From assembly GCF_900114475.1 (NCBI RefSeq), contig NZ_FOTE01000003.1, positions 586,742 through 650,741 on the forward strand: a stretch of DNA of 64,000 nt, given 5' to 3'. The notes below the pieces were generated by a model. It was not told the DNA's origin. It searched no databases and saw only the letters and a program-made list of their open reading frames with translations. Below, one piece after another: positions 36,120-45,081 of this stretch. The number at the start of each line of letters is the position of its first letter. Within the stretch, counting starts at the first letter, position 1. The position numbers and the translations under genes are program-made. Source of the DNA: Paenibacillus sp. 1_12 (GTDB lineage: Bacteria > Bacillota > Bacilli > Paenibacillales > NBRC-103111).

Positions 36120-36671
36120 ATGAGTACGATCCAATATGTATTACTCACTTTATTGGCGCGTGAGCCTTTAAGCGGATACGACATGAAGCAGCAGATGGAC
36201 GGCAGAATTCATATTTTTTATAAGATCAACAACAATCAGCTGTATCCGGTTCTTTCCAAGCTGGAGGCTGAAGGTCTGGTTCAGCTACAATCGTTTGAAC
36301 GGGAATCGTACAGGCCGGCACGGAAAGTATATGAAATCACGGAAGCAGGTATCGAAAAACTGAAGGCGTGGGTCATTGAACCGAGTGAGCCTGGGGCTTG
36401 GGATGAATTTCTTCTCAAGCAGTACAGCGCATGGTTGGTGGATCCGGATACAATGATCAAGCTCCTAAAGGAAAAAAAGCTGGAGCATCAAAACCGGCTT
36501 CAGGATTATATCCAAAAGGTTGACGGGTTCCGTGAGCAGTACGGTCGATTAACTAGTGAGCACCCTATATTTTCTACGATTGCCGTCGTCGAGATGGGGA
36601 TCGGCTTCGAGCGGAGCTATATGGAGTGGTGTGATAAAATGATTGGATGGCTGCAGGGAAATCAAATTTAA
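36120..36671 (+). CDS. PadR family transcriptional regulator
   Basis: 183 aa. N-terminal winged helix (LLTLLAREPLSGYDMKQQM, YPVLSKLEAEGLV, residues ~8-55) and a C-terminal dimerisation helix region of the VirR/PadR-like subfamily 2 (~90-180). PadR proteins repress detoxification, efflux or stress genes and are released by small phenolic or drug ligands. ATG behind TTTTTAGGGGG. Likely represses itself and the divergent hydrolase. Confidence 0.92.
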   Translation: MSTIQYVLLTLLAREPLSGYDMKQQMDGRIHIFYKINNNQLYPVLSKLEAEGLVQLQSFERESYRPARKVYEITEAGIEKLKAWVIEPSEPGAWDEFLLKQYSAWLVDPDTMIKLLKEKKLEHQNRLQDYIQKVDGFREQYGRLTSEHPIFSTIAVVEMGIGFERSYMEWCDKMIGWLQGNQI

Positions 36672-36721
36672 CTACAAGCCCCGTAAATGCTTCCGGTGCT
36701 CTTTTCAAACAAAGAATAACC

Positions 36722-36756
36722 AATTACCCTCTTGCCTAACGGTAGAGGGTAATTTA
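36722..36756 (+). terminator. Intrinsic terminator after padR
   Basis: ATTACCCTCT pairs with AGAGGGTAAT around an 11-nt loop, followed by TTATAATAAT; the T-tract is interrupted. Confidence 0.65.
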
Positions 36757-36772
36757 TAATAATCCCCAAATA

Positions 36773-36784
36773 GTAAACGTTTAC
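36773..36784. promoter_or_regulatory. Palindromic operator GTAAACGTTTAC
   Basis: A perfect 12-bp palindrome about 155 bp before the dehydrogenase gene at 36939. It matches the core of CcpA/LacI-family operators. No convincing SigA hexamers are seen beside it. Confidence 0.5.
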
Positions 36785-36938
36785 CAGTCATCTAATGATA
36801 GACAGTGTGACAATGGTGTTATTGTAGGGAAGAACTTGTCATTATGTATAGCCATTTTCAAATTAGTGAGCAGGAGCAGCAGATCTTAGTGACTGTCCGT
36901 TTAACTTGCAGCAGTATGTATGATTGGAGGATAAGCCA

Positions 36939-38021
36939 ATGGAGCAGATTCAAGTTCCCGATAAAATGAAAGCGCTTGTCGTCTATGGAATCGGCGATTA
37001 CAGGCTTGAGATGGTTGATGTGCCTACAGCGGGCGATGGGGAAATTTTGATTAAAGTAGAGGCATGCGGCATTTGTGCAAGCGATGTCAAAACCTTTCTC
37101 GGTGCACCCAAGATTTGGGGCGGTGACGGAAATCCACCTTATATTCAAACACCGGCCATACCGGGGCATGAATTTGTCGGAGAAATTGTAAGTATGGGAG
37201 CAGGTGTCAAGGGCGATTTTAAAGTGGGAGACCGGGTAATCTCCGAGCAAATTGTTCCCTGCTGGGACTGTCGATATTGTAAAACAGGGAAGTACTGGAT
37301 GTGTCAAAGGCATGATATTTATGGCTTTCAAACTCATGTAAACGGCGCAATGGCTGAATATATGAAATTTCCGAAGGAAGCGATCAATTATACGATTCCC
37401 AAGGAAATCCCGATTGAAAAAGCAGTTCTCGTAGAGCCTTATGCATGCTCCAAGCATTGTGTTGATCGTGCGAATATTAGCAATGAGGATATTGTGGTGC
37501 TTGCGGGTACAGGTACATTGGGGCTTGGCATGATAGGCGCAATTAAGCTGAGAAATCCCAAAAAGCTGGTTGTACTCGACATGAAGGACGATAGACTGGA
37601 GCTGGCGAAGGCTTTTGGTGCTGACATCACGCTCAATCCATCCAAAGAAAATATTAAAGAAATCATCATGAACATGACGGACGGCTATGGATGTGATATT
37701 TACATTGAGGCTACAGGGCATCCGGCCAGCGTCAAGCAGGGGCTGGAACTTGTACGCAAGCTGGGCACCTTTGTGGAATTTAGTGTGTTCAAAGATTTGG
37801 TGACCGTCGATTGGAGCATTATAGGGGATTCCAAGGAATTGAACATCTATGGCGCCCACTTAAGCCCTTATTGCTATGAGTCTGTCATTGAATGGATCGG
37901 CAGCGGAAAGCTGCCAACGGAAGGAGTGGTCACGCATCAGCTCAGTCTTGAGCAGTGGCGGGAAGGCTTTGACATGGTGGAGAAGGGAGATCAGTGTATA
38001 AAAGTTATATTAACTCCTTAG
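36939..38021 (+). CDS. Zn-dependent medium-chain dehydrogenase, erythritol/L-threitol dehydrogenase-like
   Basis: 360 aa from ATG 36939, 8 nt behind TTGGAGG; TTG 36924 lies in the RBS. Catalytic zinc site CGICASDVK with GHEFVGE, structural-zinc cysteines in PCWDCRYCKTGKYWMC, and the nucleotide motif GTGTLGLG (~residues 189-196). The HDIYGF motif, FVEFSVF and DWSIIGDSKEL are shared with erythritol/L-threitol dehydrogenases, so a polyol is the likely substrate; other polyols remain possible. Single gene with a LacI/CcpA-like operator upstream and a terminator downstream. Confidence 0.85.
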   Translation: MEQIQVPDKMKALVVYGIGDYRLEMVDVPTAGDGEILIKVEACGICASDVKTFLGAPKIWGGDGNPPYIQTPAIPGHEFVGEIVSMGAGVKGDFKVGDRVISEQIVPCWDCRYCKTGKYWMCQRHDIYGFQTHVNGAMAEYMKFPKEAINYTIPKEIPIEKAVLVEPYACSKHCVDRANISNEDIVVLAGTGTLGLGMIGAIKLRNPKKLVVLDMKDDRLELAKAFGADITLNPSKENIKEIIMNMTDGYGCDIYIEATGHPASVKQGLELVRKLGTFVEFSVFKDLVTVDWSIIGDSKELNIYGAHLSPYCYESVIEWIGSGKLPTEGVVTHQLSLEQWREGFDMVEKGDQCIKVILTP

Positions 38022-38086
38022 AGGCAGCCACAGCTTCAAGCCGATGCTCCAACAGGTAAGCAGGAGTGAATTCTTACACAACATAG

Positions 38087-38138
38087 GCAAAAGAGCTTTC
38101 AAAATCATTTAAGAAGTGGTTTTGATGGCTCTTTTGCA
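38087..38138 (+). terminator. Intrinsic terminator after the dehydrogenase gene
   Basis: GCAAAAGAGC (38087-38096) pairs with GCTCTTTTGC (38128-38137) and TCAAAATCA with TGGTTTTGA inside, giving a stem of about 19 pairs. The U-tract is within the stem's 3' arm. The next ~225 bp up to the leader repeat show no gene. Confidence 0.75.
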
Positions 38139-38364
38139 TGCGCATATTATGTACAAAGCGGAGATTGATTTTGCAGTACTTTGTTTCAGGACAATTTAAA
38201 AAAGTTCCAATTATCGGTGAAGTTTGGGTCGGCAGTGCACACATCGTGAGCATCCGTCGTTTTTCAAAAATTTACAATGTCAGTTTGTATAATAAAATGA
38301 ATGTAATACTATTCTACTTCTTATGAACCTTCTTATGTTATTATTTTATATGGTAGTTAAGCAG

Positions 38365-38482
38365 AAACATACGATACAAGCTTCCTAACGGAAGCTCAGC
38401 ACATGCTTACGAGGTGAGCTTCCTGAAGGAAGCTCAGCACATGCTTACGAAGTGAGCTTCCTGAAGGAAGCTCTTAGGAGGG
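38365..38482 (+). repeat. Tandem hairpin leader repeat, locus A (upstream of the epimerase)
   Basis: Three units with an exact 38-nt period (38365, 38403, 38441). Each contains ATGCTTACGA(A/G)GTG (diverged in the first), a perfect hairpin AGCTTCC-tetraloop-GGAAGCT and CTCAGCAC; the tetraloop changes from TAAC to TGAA while the stem is kept. The last unit passes from CTC into TTAGGAGGG, the ribosome binding site of the gene at 38492. Confidence 0.88.
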
Positions 38483-38491
38483 AGAATGGAC

Positions 38492-39505
38492 ATGAAGGTT
38501 TTGTTTATTGGAGGAACGGGATTAATAAGCCAGGCAGTCTCCAAGCTTGCCGTAGAAAGAGGAATCGAGTTGTACCTGTTGAATCGGGGGCAGCGGAATG
38601 ATTATGTACCTGAGGGCGCTCATGTGATTAAGGCGGATATCCGAGATTCGGCAGCCGCGGCTGAAGCGTTGAAGCCATTTGAATTTGATGTTGTCGTAGA
38701 TTGGATTGCATTTACACCTGATCATGTTCGCATAGATCTAGAGCTGTTCAAAGGAAAAACCTCCCAATACATATTTATCAGCTCGGCCTCGGCATATCAG
38801 AAGCCTTCAACACAATATTTGGTTACTGAATCTACACCACTTGCCAATCCTTATTGGCAGTACTCCAGAGATAAAATCGCTTGTGAGGATTTGCTGATGA
38901 ATGCTTATCGCAATGACAGCTTTCCGATCACGATTGTACGACCGTCGTACACGTATGGAGATACGATGATTCCATCAGCGTTAAATAGCTGGAGCCACCC
39001 ATGGTCTTTAGTGGATCGGATGCGCAAAGGCAAAAAGATTATCGTACACGGGGATGGAACTTCTCTTTGGACCATGACTCATAATACGGACTTTGCCAAA
39101 GGTTTTGTTGGATTATTAGGCAATCACAAAGCTATTGGACACGCTTTTCATATTACCTCTGATGAAGTGCTGGATTGGAACCAGATCACTCGTTTCATCG
39201 GGGCAGCAGCAGGTGTAGAGCCGAATATTACGAATATCTCATCCAATTTCATAACGGCATTTTCTCCTGATAGTATTGGCGGCTTGCTGGGTGATAAGGC
39301 AGTGAGCAGTGTATTTGATAACAGCAAAATCAAGCGATTCGTTCCTGGCTTCGTGGCAACGGTACCTTTCCATGAGGGGATCAAACGGACTGTGGAATGG
39401 TTCGAAAGCCACCCAGAGAGATGCACCGTGGACACAGCTTGGAATGAACTGATGGATCGGATTGTTGAGGCCCACGAGGCGGGACGGCAGCGGGCCAACA
39501 GCTAG
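38492..39505 (+). CDS. NAD-dependent epimerase/dehydratase (extended SDR)
   Basis: 337 aa from ATG 38492, 9 nt after AGGAGGG; ATG 38486 is only 3 nt from it. Nucleotide motif GGTGLIS, SSASAYQK, and catalytic YSRDK (~residues 128-132). The pattern resembles the NAD-epimerase/isoflavone-reductase-like sugar enzymes common in Paenibacillus; the true substrate is unknown. Monocistronic, preceded by the hairpin leader repeat and followed by a strong bidirectional terminator. Confidence 0.86.
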   Translation: MKVLFIGGTGLISQAVSKLAVERGIELYLLNRGQRNDYVPEGAHVIKADIRDSAAAAEALKPFEFDVVVDWIAFTPDHVRIDLELFKGKTSQYIFISSASAYQKPSTQYLVTESTPLANPYWQYSRDKIACEDLLMNAYRNDSFPITIVRPSYTYGDTMIPSALNSWSHPWSLVDRMRKGKKIIVHGDGTSLWTMTHNTDFAKGFVGLLGNHKAIGHAFHITSDEVLDWNQITRFIGAAAGVEPNITNISSNFITAFSPDSIGGLLGDKAVSSVFDNSKIKRFVPGFVATVPFHEGIKRTVEWFESHPERCTVDTAWNELMDRIVEAHEAGRQRANS

Positions 39506-39526
39506 CCTTCGTCCGAAAATGAACGC

Positions 39527-39573
39527 AAAATAACCCTTCAACGTCACGACTAGTGTAGGAGGGTTATTTTTAG
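39527..39573. terminator. Bidirectional intrinsic terminator
   Basis: AAATAACCCT pairs with AGGGTTATTT and both strands end in a T-run. It separates the epimerase gene from the converging marR gene. Confidence 0.88.
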
Positions 39574-39585
39574 TTTGAATGCGGT

Positions 39586-40062
39586 TTATATTTGATTGTA
39601 GTTATTCATCATCGAATTGATTTTGCCTAACTCACGTTCCATAATTGCGAGCTGCTCTTGGGGAATGGCAGTGAAAATATGCTCACCCCGCGCCGTGAAT
39701 TGCTGTCTTATTTCGGATAGCTGACGGATGCCTTGTTCGGTCAGGCGAACATTAATAATTCGCCGATCCTCCACAGAACGAATGCGCTCAATCCATCCTT
39801 GTAATTCGAGCTTGTCAACTAAACTAGTAGCTGCACCGACGGTAATGGACAAAAAACCGGCTATATCGTTCATTTTCAATGAGGGAACATGCTCCAGTTT
39901 GAAAATAAGGCAGACGGAAGAATAGGAAATACCGCTCTCTATACTCATCAGTTGAATCATTTGCTTGACTTGACGATTTAATTCCATTAAGGATTTCCAC
40001 AGGGATGTTACGGTTGTCGGCTCTAGTATTGTATCCTTACTATTGTCGGAAATTGTGCTCAT
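39586..40062 (-). CDS. MarR family transcriptional regulator
   Basis: 158 aa winged-helix protein: recognition region LKMNDIAGFLSITVGAATSL and the wing RIRSVEDRRIINVRLTEQG (~residues 95-113). RBS AAGGGGGAG upstream of the ATG. AGTTA-AG-TAACT at 40081-40092, just upstream, is a possible self-operator. It lies 114 bp downstream of the ATPase gene on the same strand. Confidence 0.9.
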   Translation of the reverse strand: MSTISDNSKDTILEPTTVTSLWKSLMELNRQVKQMIQLMSIESGISYSSVCLIFKLEHVPSLKMNDIAGFLSITVGAATSLVDKLELQGWIERIRSVEDRRIINVRLTEQGIRQLSEIRQQFTARGEHIFTAIPQEQLAIMERELGKINSMMNNYNQI

Positions 40063-40176
40063 CAGACTCCCCCTTACTTCTAGTTAAGTAACTGATATAT
40101 TTACTATCATAGCACAAACCTACACGAATTAGTTCATTTAGTCCTTTAATATAAGTGTCTGCAGTCTTATGGAATG

Positions 40177-40956
40177 TTAGGTAGCCGACAGCCAAGGCCG
40201 TTCTTGATGCCATCGGACATCGACAGACGTTTCAAAAAATGTTGATAGATTCGCCTCTGTCATCACATCACGAGTTTGGCCCTGCATAAAAGCTTCTCCA
40301 CGGCGGATCAACAAGCTATGACTGAAAAGGGGAAGTATTTCCTCCGTATGATGAGTAACATATAAAAGATGTGGGGCATCAGGCTGCGCAGCCAGTTCTG
40401 TGATGCTTGTGAGCAGCATTTCTCTTGATATGAAATCCAACCCATTACAAGCCTCGTCCAAAATCAATAATGCTGGCGTAGCCATTAAAGCTCTCGCTAT
40501 TAGCAGCTTTTGTTTTTCTCCTTGCGAGCAGGTTTGATAAGTACGGTCTACCAGATGGCTGCACCCCAAGCGCTTCATCAAAGTTAACGACCGCTCGTAA
40601 TCCTCCTCAGTTGGCTTTTCATATAAACCGATGGATGCATATTTACCACTGATTACAACATTCTGAGTTCGATCCGAACCGTATAGCTTTTCTTGCAAGG
40701 AAGAGCTGACCCAGCCTATCGTTTTGCGGAGCTCCCGTACATCCACATCGCCAAATTGATGCCCCAAAACTTGAATACTACCCGAGGTTGGCCACATATA
40801 GCCATTCAACAAATTTAGCAGAGTGGTTTTACCGGAGCCATTCAAACCTAGAATAGCCCAATTTTCGCCTTGATTGACATGCCAGTTGATATGATTGAGC
40901 ACGGTCTTCTTATCTCTTTGATAACTAACCTCGTTCATTTCAATAATTTTATTCAT
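40177..40956 (-). CDS. ylmA: Stand-alone ABC ATPase, YlmA-like
   Basis: 259 aa. Walker A GLNGSGKTTLL (~residues 37-47), Q-loop, a degenerate signature CSQGEKQKLLIARALM in place of LSGGQ, Walker B ALLILDEACNGLD and switch His in VTHHTEE. No permease gene is adjacent, as for B. subtilis YlmA. The signature Cys-Ser-Gln-Gly is seen in the molybdate-repair/ModF-like ATPases, so a non-transport role is possible. RBS AGGAGGG. Confidence 0.85.
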   Translation of the reverse strand: MNKIIEMNEVSYQRDKKTVLNHINWHVNQGENWAILGLNGSGKTTLLNLLNGYMWPTSGSIQVLGHQFGDVDVRELRKTIGWVSSSLQEKLYGSDRTQNVVISGKYASIGLYEKPTEEDYERSLTLMKRLGCSHLVDRTYQTCSQGEKQKLLIARALMATPALLILDEACNGLDFISREMLLTSITELAAQPDAPHLLYVTHHTEEILPLFSHSLLIRRGEAFMQGQTRDVMTEANLSTFFETSVDVRWHQERPWLSAT

Positions 40957-41139
40957 AAGCGGATAGACCCTCCTACAAGTGCTATTCGAAAAATTATATC
41001 GTACGTTGAATCTTCAATACAAGTGATATTACCATAAATAGGACTTGGTCTTACAAATTTTTGGCATAAGCAGGAATTAAGGGGGATTATGTCGAATTCA
41101 AATTTTTGAAGCAATAGCAGAGCTTAAGGGGGAGTTTGA

Positions 41140-41439
41140 GTGAAATATTCAATCAGTCAATCTGTAAAAATTGTTGATATGAGTGACGAGATCATGAGCG
41201 AGGTATTGTTTGACCATGGTGATTTTGAGCTGTCCGCGCTCGCTGTAGGCTCTTCCATTATTACAAATGAATTGGGATTAAGACAGTTTGAAGTTGTCTA
41301 TGATAGAAGAGAGGGCAAGAAACAGCGCATTCGAATCGTAGATATTGAAATTGATCTGATCACTCAACCCGCTACAACTCGAGTGTATCTCGAACCTATA
41401 ACATTAATTATTGGCCAGCATGATGTTGGTGAGGTGTAA
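41140..41439 (+). CDS. Hypothetical protein, 99 aa
   Basis: Not recognised. GTG start 6 nt behind AAGGGGGAG. Soluble, beta-rich pattern with acidic centre (SDEIMSEVLFDHGDFELSA) and a basic segment DRREGKKQRIR; no cysteines, no membrane segment. It stands 27 bp upstream of the DUF423 gene and may be co-transcribed with it. Confidence 0.7.
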   Translation: MKYSISQSVKIVDMSDEIMSEVLFDHGDFELSALAVGSSIITNELGLRQFEVVYDRREGKKQRIRIVDIEIDLITQPATTRVYLEPITLIIGQHDVGEV

Positions 41440-41466
41440 ATTTACTATTAAGTGGAGGCTAATGGA

Positions 41467-41847
41467 ATGAATGCTCGTTTTGTGATAATTGGCTGCATTT
41501 GCACCTTTTTGTCAGTTTTATTTGGTGCTTTTGGTGCACATTCACTGAAGGATATATTACCACCGAACATGCTCGCTAATTTCCAGACAGGCGTACAATA
41601 CCAAATGTACCACGGGCTTGGATTAATCTTGGTTGGATTCGCATCAGCCTACTTACCGAATAATAGCAATTTGAACAGAGCAGGTTGGTCGTTGTTGATC
41701 GGAATTGTACTATTTTCGGGAAGCCTTTACGTACTTAGCTTGACAGGAGTAACGATCCTTGGCCTGATCACACCATTTGGCGGTGTAGCATTTTTATTGG
41801 GATGGTTATTTTTTATTATAGCAGCAAGGAAAAGTATCAAGAAATAG
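41467..41847 (+). CDS. DUF423 family membrane protein
   Basis: 126 aa from ATG 41467, 9 nt behind GTGGAGG. Four membrane helices and the family motifs FGAFGAHSLKDIL (~residues 18-30), QTGVQYQMYHGLGLI and TPFGGVAFLLGWL. Widespread small membrane protein (YwdK/YgdD-like) with no established function. Confidence 0.92.
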   Translation: MNARFVIIGCICTFLSVLFGAFGAHSLKDILPPNMLANFQTGVQYQMYHGLGLILVGFASAYLPNNSNLNRAGWSLLIGIVLFSGSLYVLSLTGVTILGLITPFGGVAFLLGWLFFIIAARKSIKK

Positions 41848-41902
41848 CTGTTGATAGTTTGGAATCATATCTGTAATTATGTGCAGAAGGGGGGGAGCTT
41901 TA

Positions 41903-43831
41903 ATGATTAAAGCTGCCGGCTCCTGTAAGGTTCCCGCGAAGCTTTATGTAGTATTCGCTTCCAATTTTCTATTGTCCTTGGCAGTGGCTTTGTGGTTCCC
42001 CAACCCGCTTGTTTTGGGATTCAGTGCAGTTACATGCAGTTATCTCTTACTTTTGATATTTCGCCCCAAATGGTTTATCAGCAACAAGCAGATCCAATAT
42101 GGTACTGTGCATGATTCGATGGAAAGCTGGTTAAAAGAGAATCAGCCTATGTTTGAATCCCTGTTTGAACACAATCCTAACATCGTATTTTTAATGGATT
42201 GCCAAGGTGTGATAATTAAAGCAAACGGGAATACGGAACAACTTATCGGTTATTTGAAAGAGGATATGATCAACATCTCCTTTCATTCATTACTCTCCGA
42301 GGAAAGCGCAAGACACTCCCTACACGCTGTTCAACACGCTTGTCAAGGTACTCCGCAAACTTTCAAAACAGCTGTGCAGCATAAGGATGGCTACCGGGTT
42401 GACCTCGATGCTACGGCAGCACCGATCAAGCAAGGTATGGATATTACAGGCATTATTGTAATTGGTCAGGATATTACAGCTAACAAACGGACAGAAGAGC
42501 GAATTCGCCATATGGCTTATTATGACGACATGACGGGACTTCCTAATCGCAGTTTGTTTATTAACCAACTGAACGAATCGATAACCAAGGCAGTGCAGCA
42601 TCCTATATTTCTGGCTGTATTCTTAATAGACATTGATCGGTTTAAGGTGGTTAATGATTGTTTTGGACATGATTATGGGGATATGCTGCTGCTGCAGCTT
42701 GCGGAGAGATTCAGCCGATGCATTACACAAGATGACTTTTTGGCACGTACCCAAGGTGATGAATTTGCATTGTTTTTCGCGAGACGTTCCGGTACAGCCT
42801 CAGTTACGGAGCTTGCGGAGCAAGTCATCGCTGTTCTGGAGGAGCCCTTTACTTTAGAGGCATACCAATTACATATTACAGCTAGTATCGGTATTTCTCA
42901 GTTATCGGATGAAGAACTAGATGCGGAAACGATAATCAAATATGCAGATATTGCTTTAACTCATGCCAAAAACAAAGGTAAGCAGACCTATCAAATCTTT
43001 AATACGGAGATGAAATCCGATTCATTACAGCGGCTAACCCTAGAAAATGATCTGCGACGTGCACTGAGTCATAATGAGCTGCTGCTGCATTATCAACCTC
43101 AAATGGATATTCAAACGGGTAATATTGTCGGCTTTGAAGCCTTAATTCGTTGGCTTCATCCCGTTAGAGGACTGGTACCACCAAATGAGTTTATTCCTTA
43201 TGCGGAGGAGAGCGGCTTAATTGTACCGATTGGTGAATGGGTGATGCAGGAGGCATGCCGTCAAAATAAGCTTTGGCAGGATGAGGGATTTCTGTTTGTA
43301 CCTGTGTCTGTGAATTTATCAACACGGCAGTTTCTCCAGCATAACCTGCGTGATCAAGTCTCTGCAGTTTTGCAACGGACTGGCTTGGCTGCATCTTACC
43401 TCGAACTGGAAATTACCGAAAGCAGTACGATGGATGTGGACTTTGCCATTGGGGTATTGCTGGAGCTGAAGGCATTGGGAGTGAAGATCAGCATTGATGA
43501 TTTTGGAACAGGCTACAGCTCGTTATCTTATCTAAAAAGATTTCCGATCGATAAGCTGAAGATCGACCAATCCTTTGTGCGTGATATCATGACTGATCCC
43601 AATGATGCAGCTATTGTTGCTTCCATTATTGCGATGACCCGGCATATGAACCTAAGGGTTATTGCCGAAGGCGTTGAAACAGAGGATCAGCTTGGTTTTT
43701 TGCGGAACAATCATTGTAATGAAATTCAAGGCTACTGGTTCAGTCCTCCAGTCAGCACGGTAAAAGCTGAGGAGCTTATGCTGCATTTTCAGCAGGTTGC
43801 GGCACACCAGGATGAGGAGACAGGCGAATAA
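41903..43831 (+). CDS. PAS-GGDEF-EAL cyclic-di-GMP protein
   Basis: 642 aa from ATG 41903, 9 nt behind AGGGGGGGA. Two N-terminal membrane helices (~13-55), PAS domain (~80-195), GGDEF domain (~200-360) and EAL domain (~375-630). The GGDEF active loop reads RTQGDEFALF: the first Gly is Gln, so diguanylate cyclase activity is doubtful. The EAL domain keeps FEALIRW, NLS, EITES, DDFGTGYSSL, LKIDQSF and EGVET, so phosphodiesterase activity is likely, perhaps with GTP bound to the GGDEF domain as activator. It is the only c-di-GMP enzyme in the window. Confidence 0.92.
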   Translation: MIKAAGSCKVPAKLYVVFASNFLLSLAVALWFPNPLVLGFSAVTCSYLLLLIFRPKWFISNKQIQYGTVHDSMESWLKENQPMFESLFEHNPNIVFLMDCQGVIIKANGNTEQLIGYLKEDMINISFHSLLSEESARHSLHAVQHACQGTPQTFKTAVQHKDGYRVDLDATAAPIKQGMDITGIIVIGQDITANKRTEERIRHMAYYDDMTGLPNRSLFINQLNESITKAVQHPIFLAVFLIDIDRFKVVNDCFGHDYGDMLLLQLAERFSRCITQDDFLARTQGDEFALFFARRSGTASVTELAEQVIAVLEEPFTLEAYQLHITASIGISQLSDEELDAETIIKYADIALTHAKNKGKQTYQIFNTEMKSDSLQRLTLENDLRRALSHNELLLHYQPQMDIQTGNIVGFEALIRWLHPVRGLVPPNEFIPYAEESGLIVPIGEWVMQEACRQNKLWQDEGFLFVPVSVNLSTRQFLQHNLRDQVSAVLQRTGLAASYLELEITESSTMDVDFAIGVLLELKALGVKISIDDFGTGYSSLSYLKRFPIDKLKIDQSFVRDIMTDPNDAAIVASIIAMTRHMNLRVIAEGVETEDQLGFLRNNHCNEIQGYWFSPPVSTVKAEELMLHFQQVAAHQDEETGE

Positions 43832-43881
43832 AAAAAGCCTTTAACGTTGGAGATTTTTATCCCGTTAAAGGCTTTTTTTAT
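43829..43881. terminator. Bidirectional intrinsic terminator
   Basis: AAAAAAGCCTTTAACG pairs with CGTTAAAGGCTTTTTT, giving T-runs on both strands; it overlaps the stop codons of two converging genes. Confidence 0.93.
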
Positions 43882-44417
43882 GAACTTACTGCGAAATCAT
43901 CAATTTCATTGATTTTGAACAGATAGACTTGCTTCTCATCAACATGATATACGGATACCATGCCTCCAGGGGCATCAACATTGAGAATACGGCAGGGCAG
44001 GCTCAGCTTGATTCCTTTGGCTTTGACAATGGTAAGTCGAACCAGGGAGTTGCGTTCCTTAAAGCTCTGGAATTGATCCCAGATAGGTTGATGCGGATCC
44101 TCCAGCTTGGCGGGGCTGGCAGCACTATTCTTTTTCGTGGCGGCTGCTGCTTTGTCCAAAGGTTTGTTTTCTTTGGTTATATCTGGTTTTTCCTCGGAGT
44201 GGGTGTCTGCTTGTTGCTTACTAATGGTTTCGCGCATGATGACTTCAATGGTTTTACCTAAATGAATTCCCTCTTTGACCAAATAATCTTGAACTTCGGA
44301 TGTATTTAACAAGTGTAGTAGCTTTTCCAGAGCACGGCCATTGGATTCGCTTTCAATCAGGATATCTACATTGAATAGAAATCTGCGTCTGTCTATAGTA
44401 TTCTGCTTAATATCCAT
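43878..44417 (-). CDS. Hypothetical protein, 179 aa
   Basis: Not recognised. An N-terminal helical part (FLFNVDILIESESNGRALEK), a lysine/alanine-rich linker (~75-115) and a C-terminal beta-rich module SLPCRILNVDAPGGMVSVYH (~145-164) that looks like a small SH3/Sm-type barrel. RBS GGAGGA before the ATG. Cytoplasmic. Its stop overlaps the terminator shared with the GGDEF/EAL gene. Confidence 0.75.
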   Translation of the reverse strand: MDIKQNTIDRRRFLFNVDILIESESNGRALEKLLHLLNTSEVQDYLVKEGIHLGKTIEVIMRETISKQQADTHSEEKPDITKENKPLDKAAAATKKNSAASPAKLEDPHQPIWDQFQSFKERNSLVRLTIVKAKGIKLSLPCRILNVDAPGGMVSVYHVDEKQVYLFKINEIDDFAVSS

Positions 44418-44593
44418 GTGGACTCCTCCATTTGAACGATACCTAATTTAACTATATCATTTTTTCTAGTACAAAAGTAGCCCACAATTTGGGAAATTCA
44501 ACACTACATTGGTATGTGTATTTTGTATAGCCCATCACCAACATTAGCCTTGATCATATACTGCAGTATACGTTTGGAAAAGGAGGTGCGTAT

Positions 44594-44896
44594 ATGATCC
44601 AGATGCATCCTGTTGTTATAGACGGTTTCACGGCTTTGGCAATCGAGGTTAAGCTGCCCAAAACAACGCTTATTGTGGTGTCAACAGATCGTGGATATAT
44701 TATGTGCGGGGCCCTGGATGTTGGACTGTTGAATGAAAAATTGAAAGACCGTCAAATACTGGCGGCCAGGGCAACAGGGGTCAAGACGATCGAGGAACTG
44801 CTGGAAGCTCCTCTGGAATCCGTTACCTACGAGGCAGAACGACTAGGCATTGTACCAGGGATGAAGGGCAAGGACGCGATTGGGTTAATGCGTTGA
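44594..44896 (+). CDS. yunC: YunC family protein (DUF1805)
   Basis: 100 aa, ATG behind AAAAGGAGGTG. DUF1805 landmarks: IVVSTDRGYIMCGALDVGLL and ATGVKTIEELLEAPLES. Small conserved protein in Bacilli and archaea, function unknown. Monocistronic. Confidence 0.9.
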   Translation: MIQMHPVVIDGFTALAIEVKLPKTTLIVVSTDRGYIMCGALDVGLLNEKLKDRQILAARATGVKTIEELLEAPLESVTYEAERLGIVPGMKGKDAIGLMR

Positions 44897-44972
44897 TTAT
44901 ATCTGAACAGCACGAGGATCGAAACAATGAAACCCGAACATCGGAATCAATGAACATCGTTTGTACAAACCG

Positions 44973-44999
44973 AAAAAAGCTTGATTGCTCAAGCTTTCT
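44973..44999 (-). terminator. Intrinsic terminator of the glycosidase-like gene
   Basis: On the minus strand AAAGCTTGA-GCAA-TCAAGCTTT is followed by TTTCGG with a run of T residues; lies 83 bp past the stop of the gene at 45082. Confidence 0.75.
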
Positions 45000-45081
45000 C
45001 CTCAAACATGCAACCGATCTCACCGTATCCAGCGCTGTATGTACACGCTGATGACATTGCGGTAGCCATCCACAGGTTTCT

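Noticed and set aside
36858..37859. 333-codon minus-strand frame
   Set aside because: Lies opposite a clear zinc dehydrogenase, has no RBS and no recognisable domain; a shadow frame.
38138..38326. 62-codon frame between the dehydrogenase and the epimerase
   Set aside because: Begins inside the terminator, no RBS, no domain.
38365..38482. CRISPR-like short tandem repeat
   Set aside because: Units abut without spacers and run into a ribosome binding site; a leader repeat, not CRISPR.
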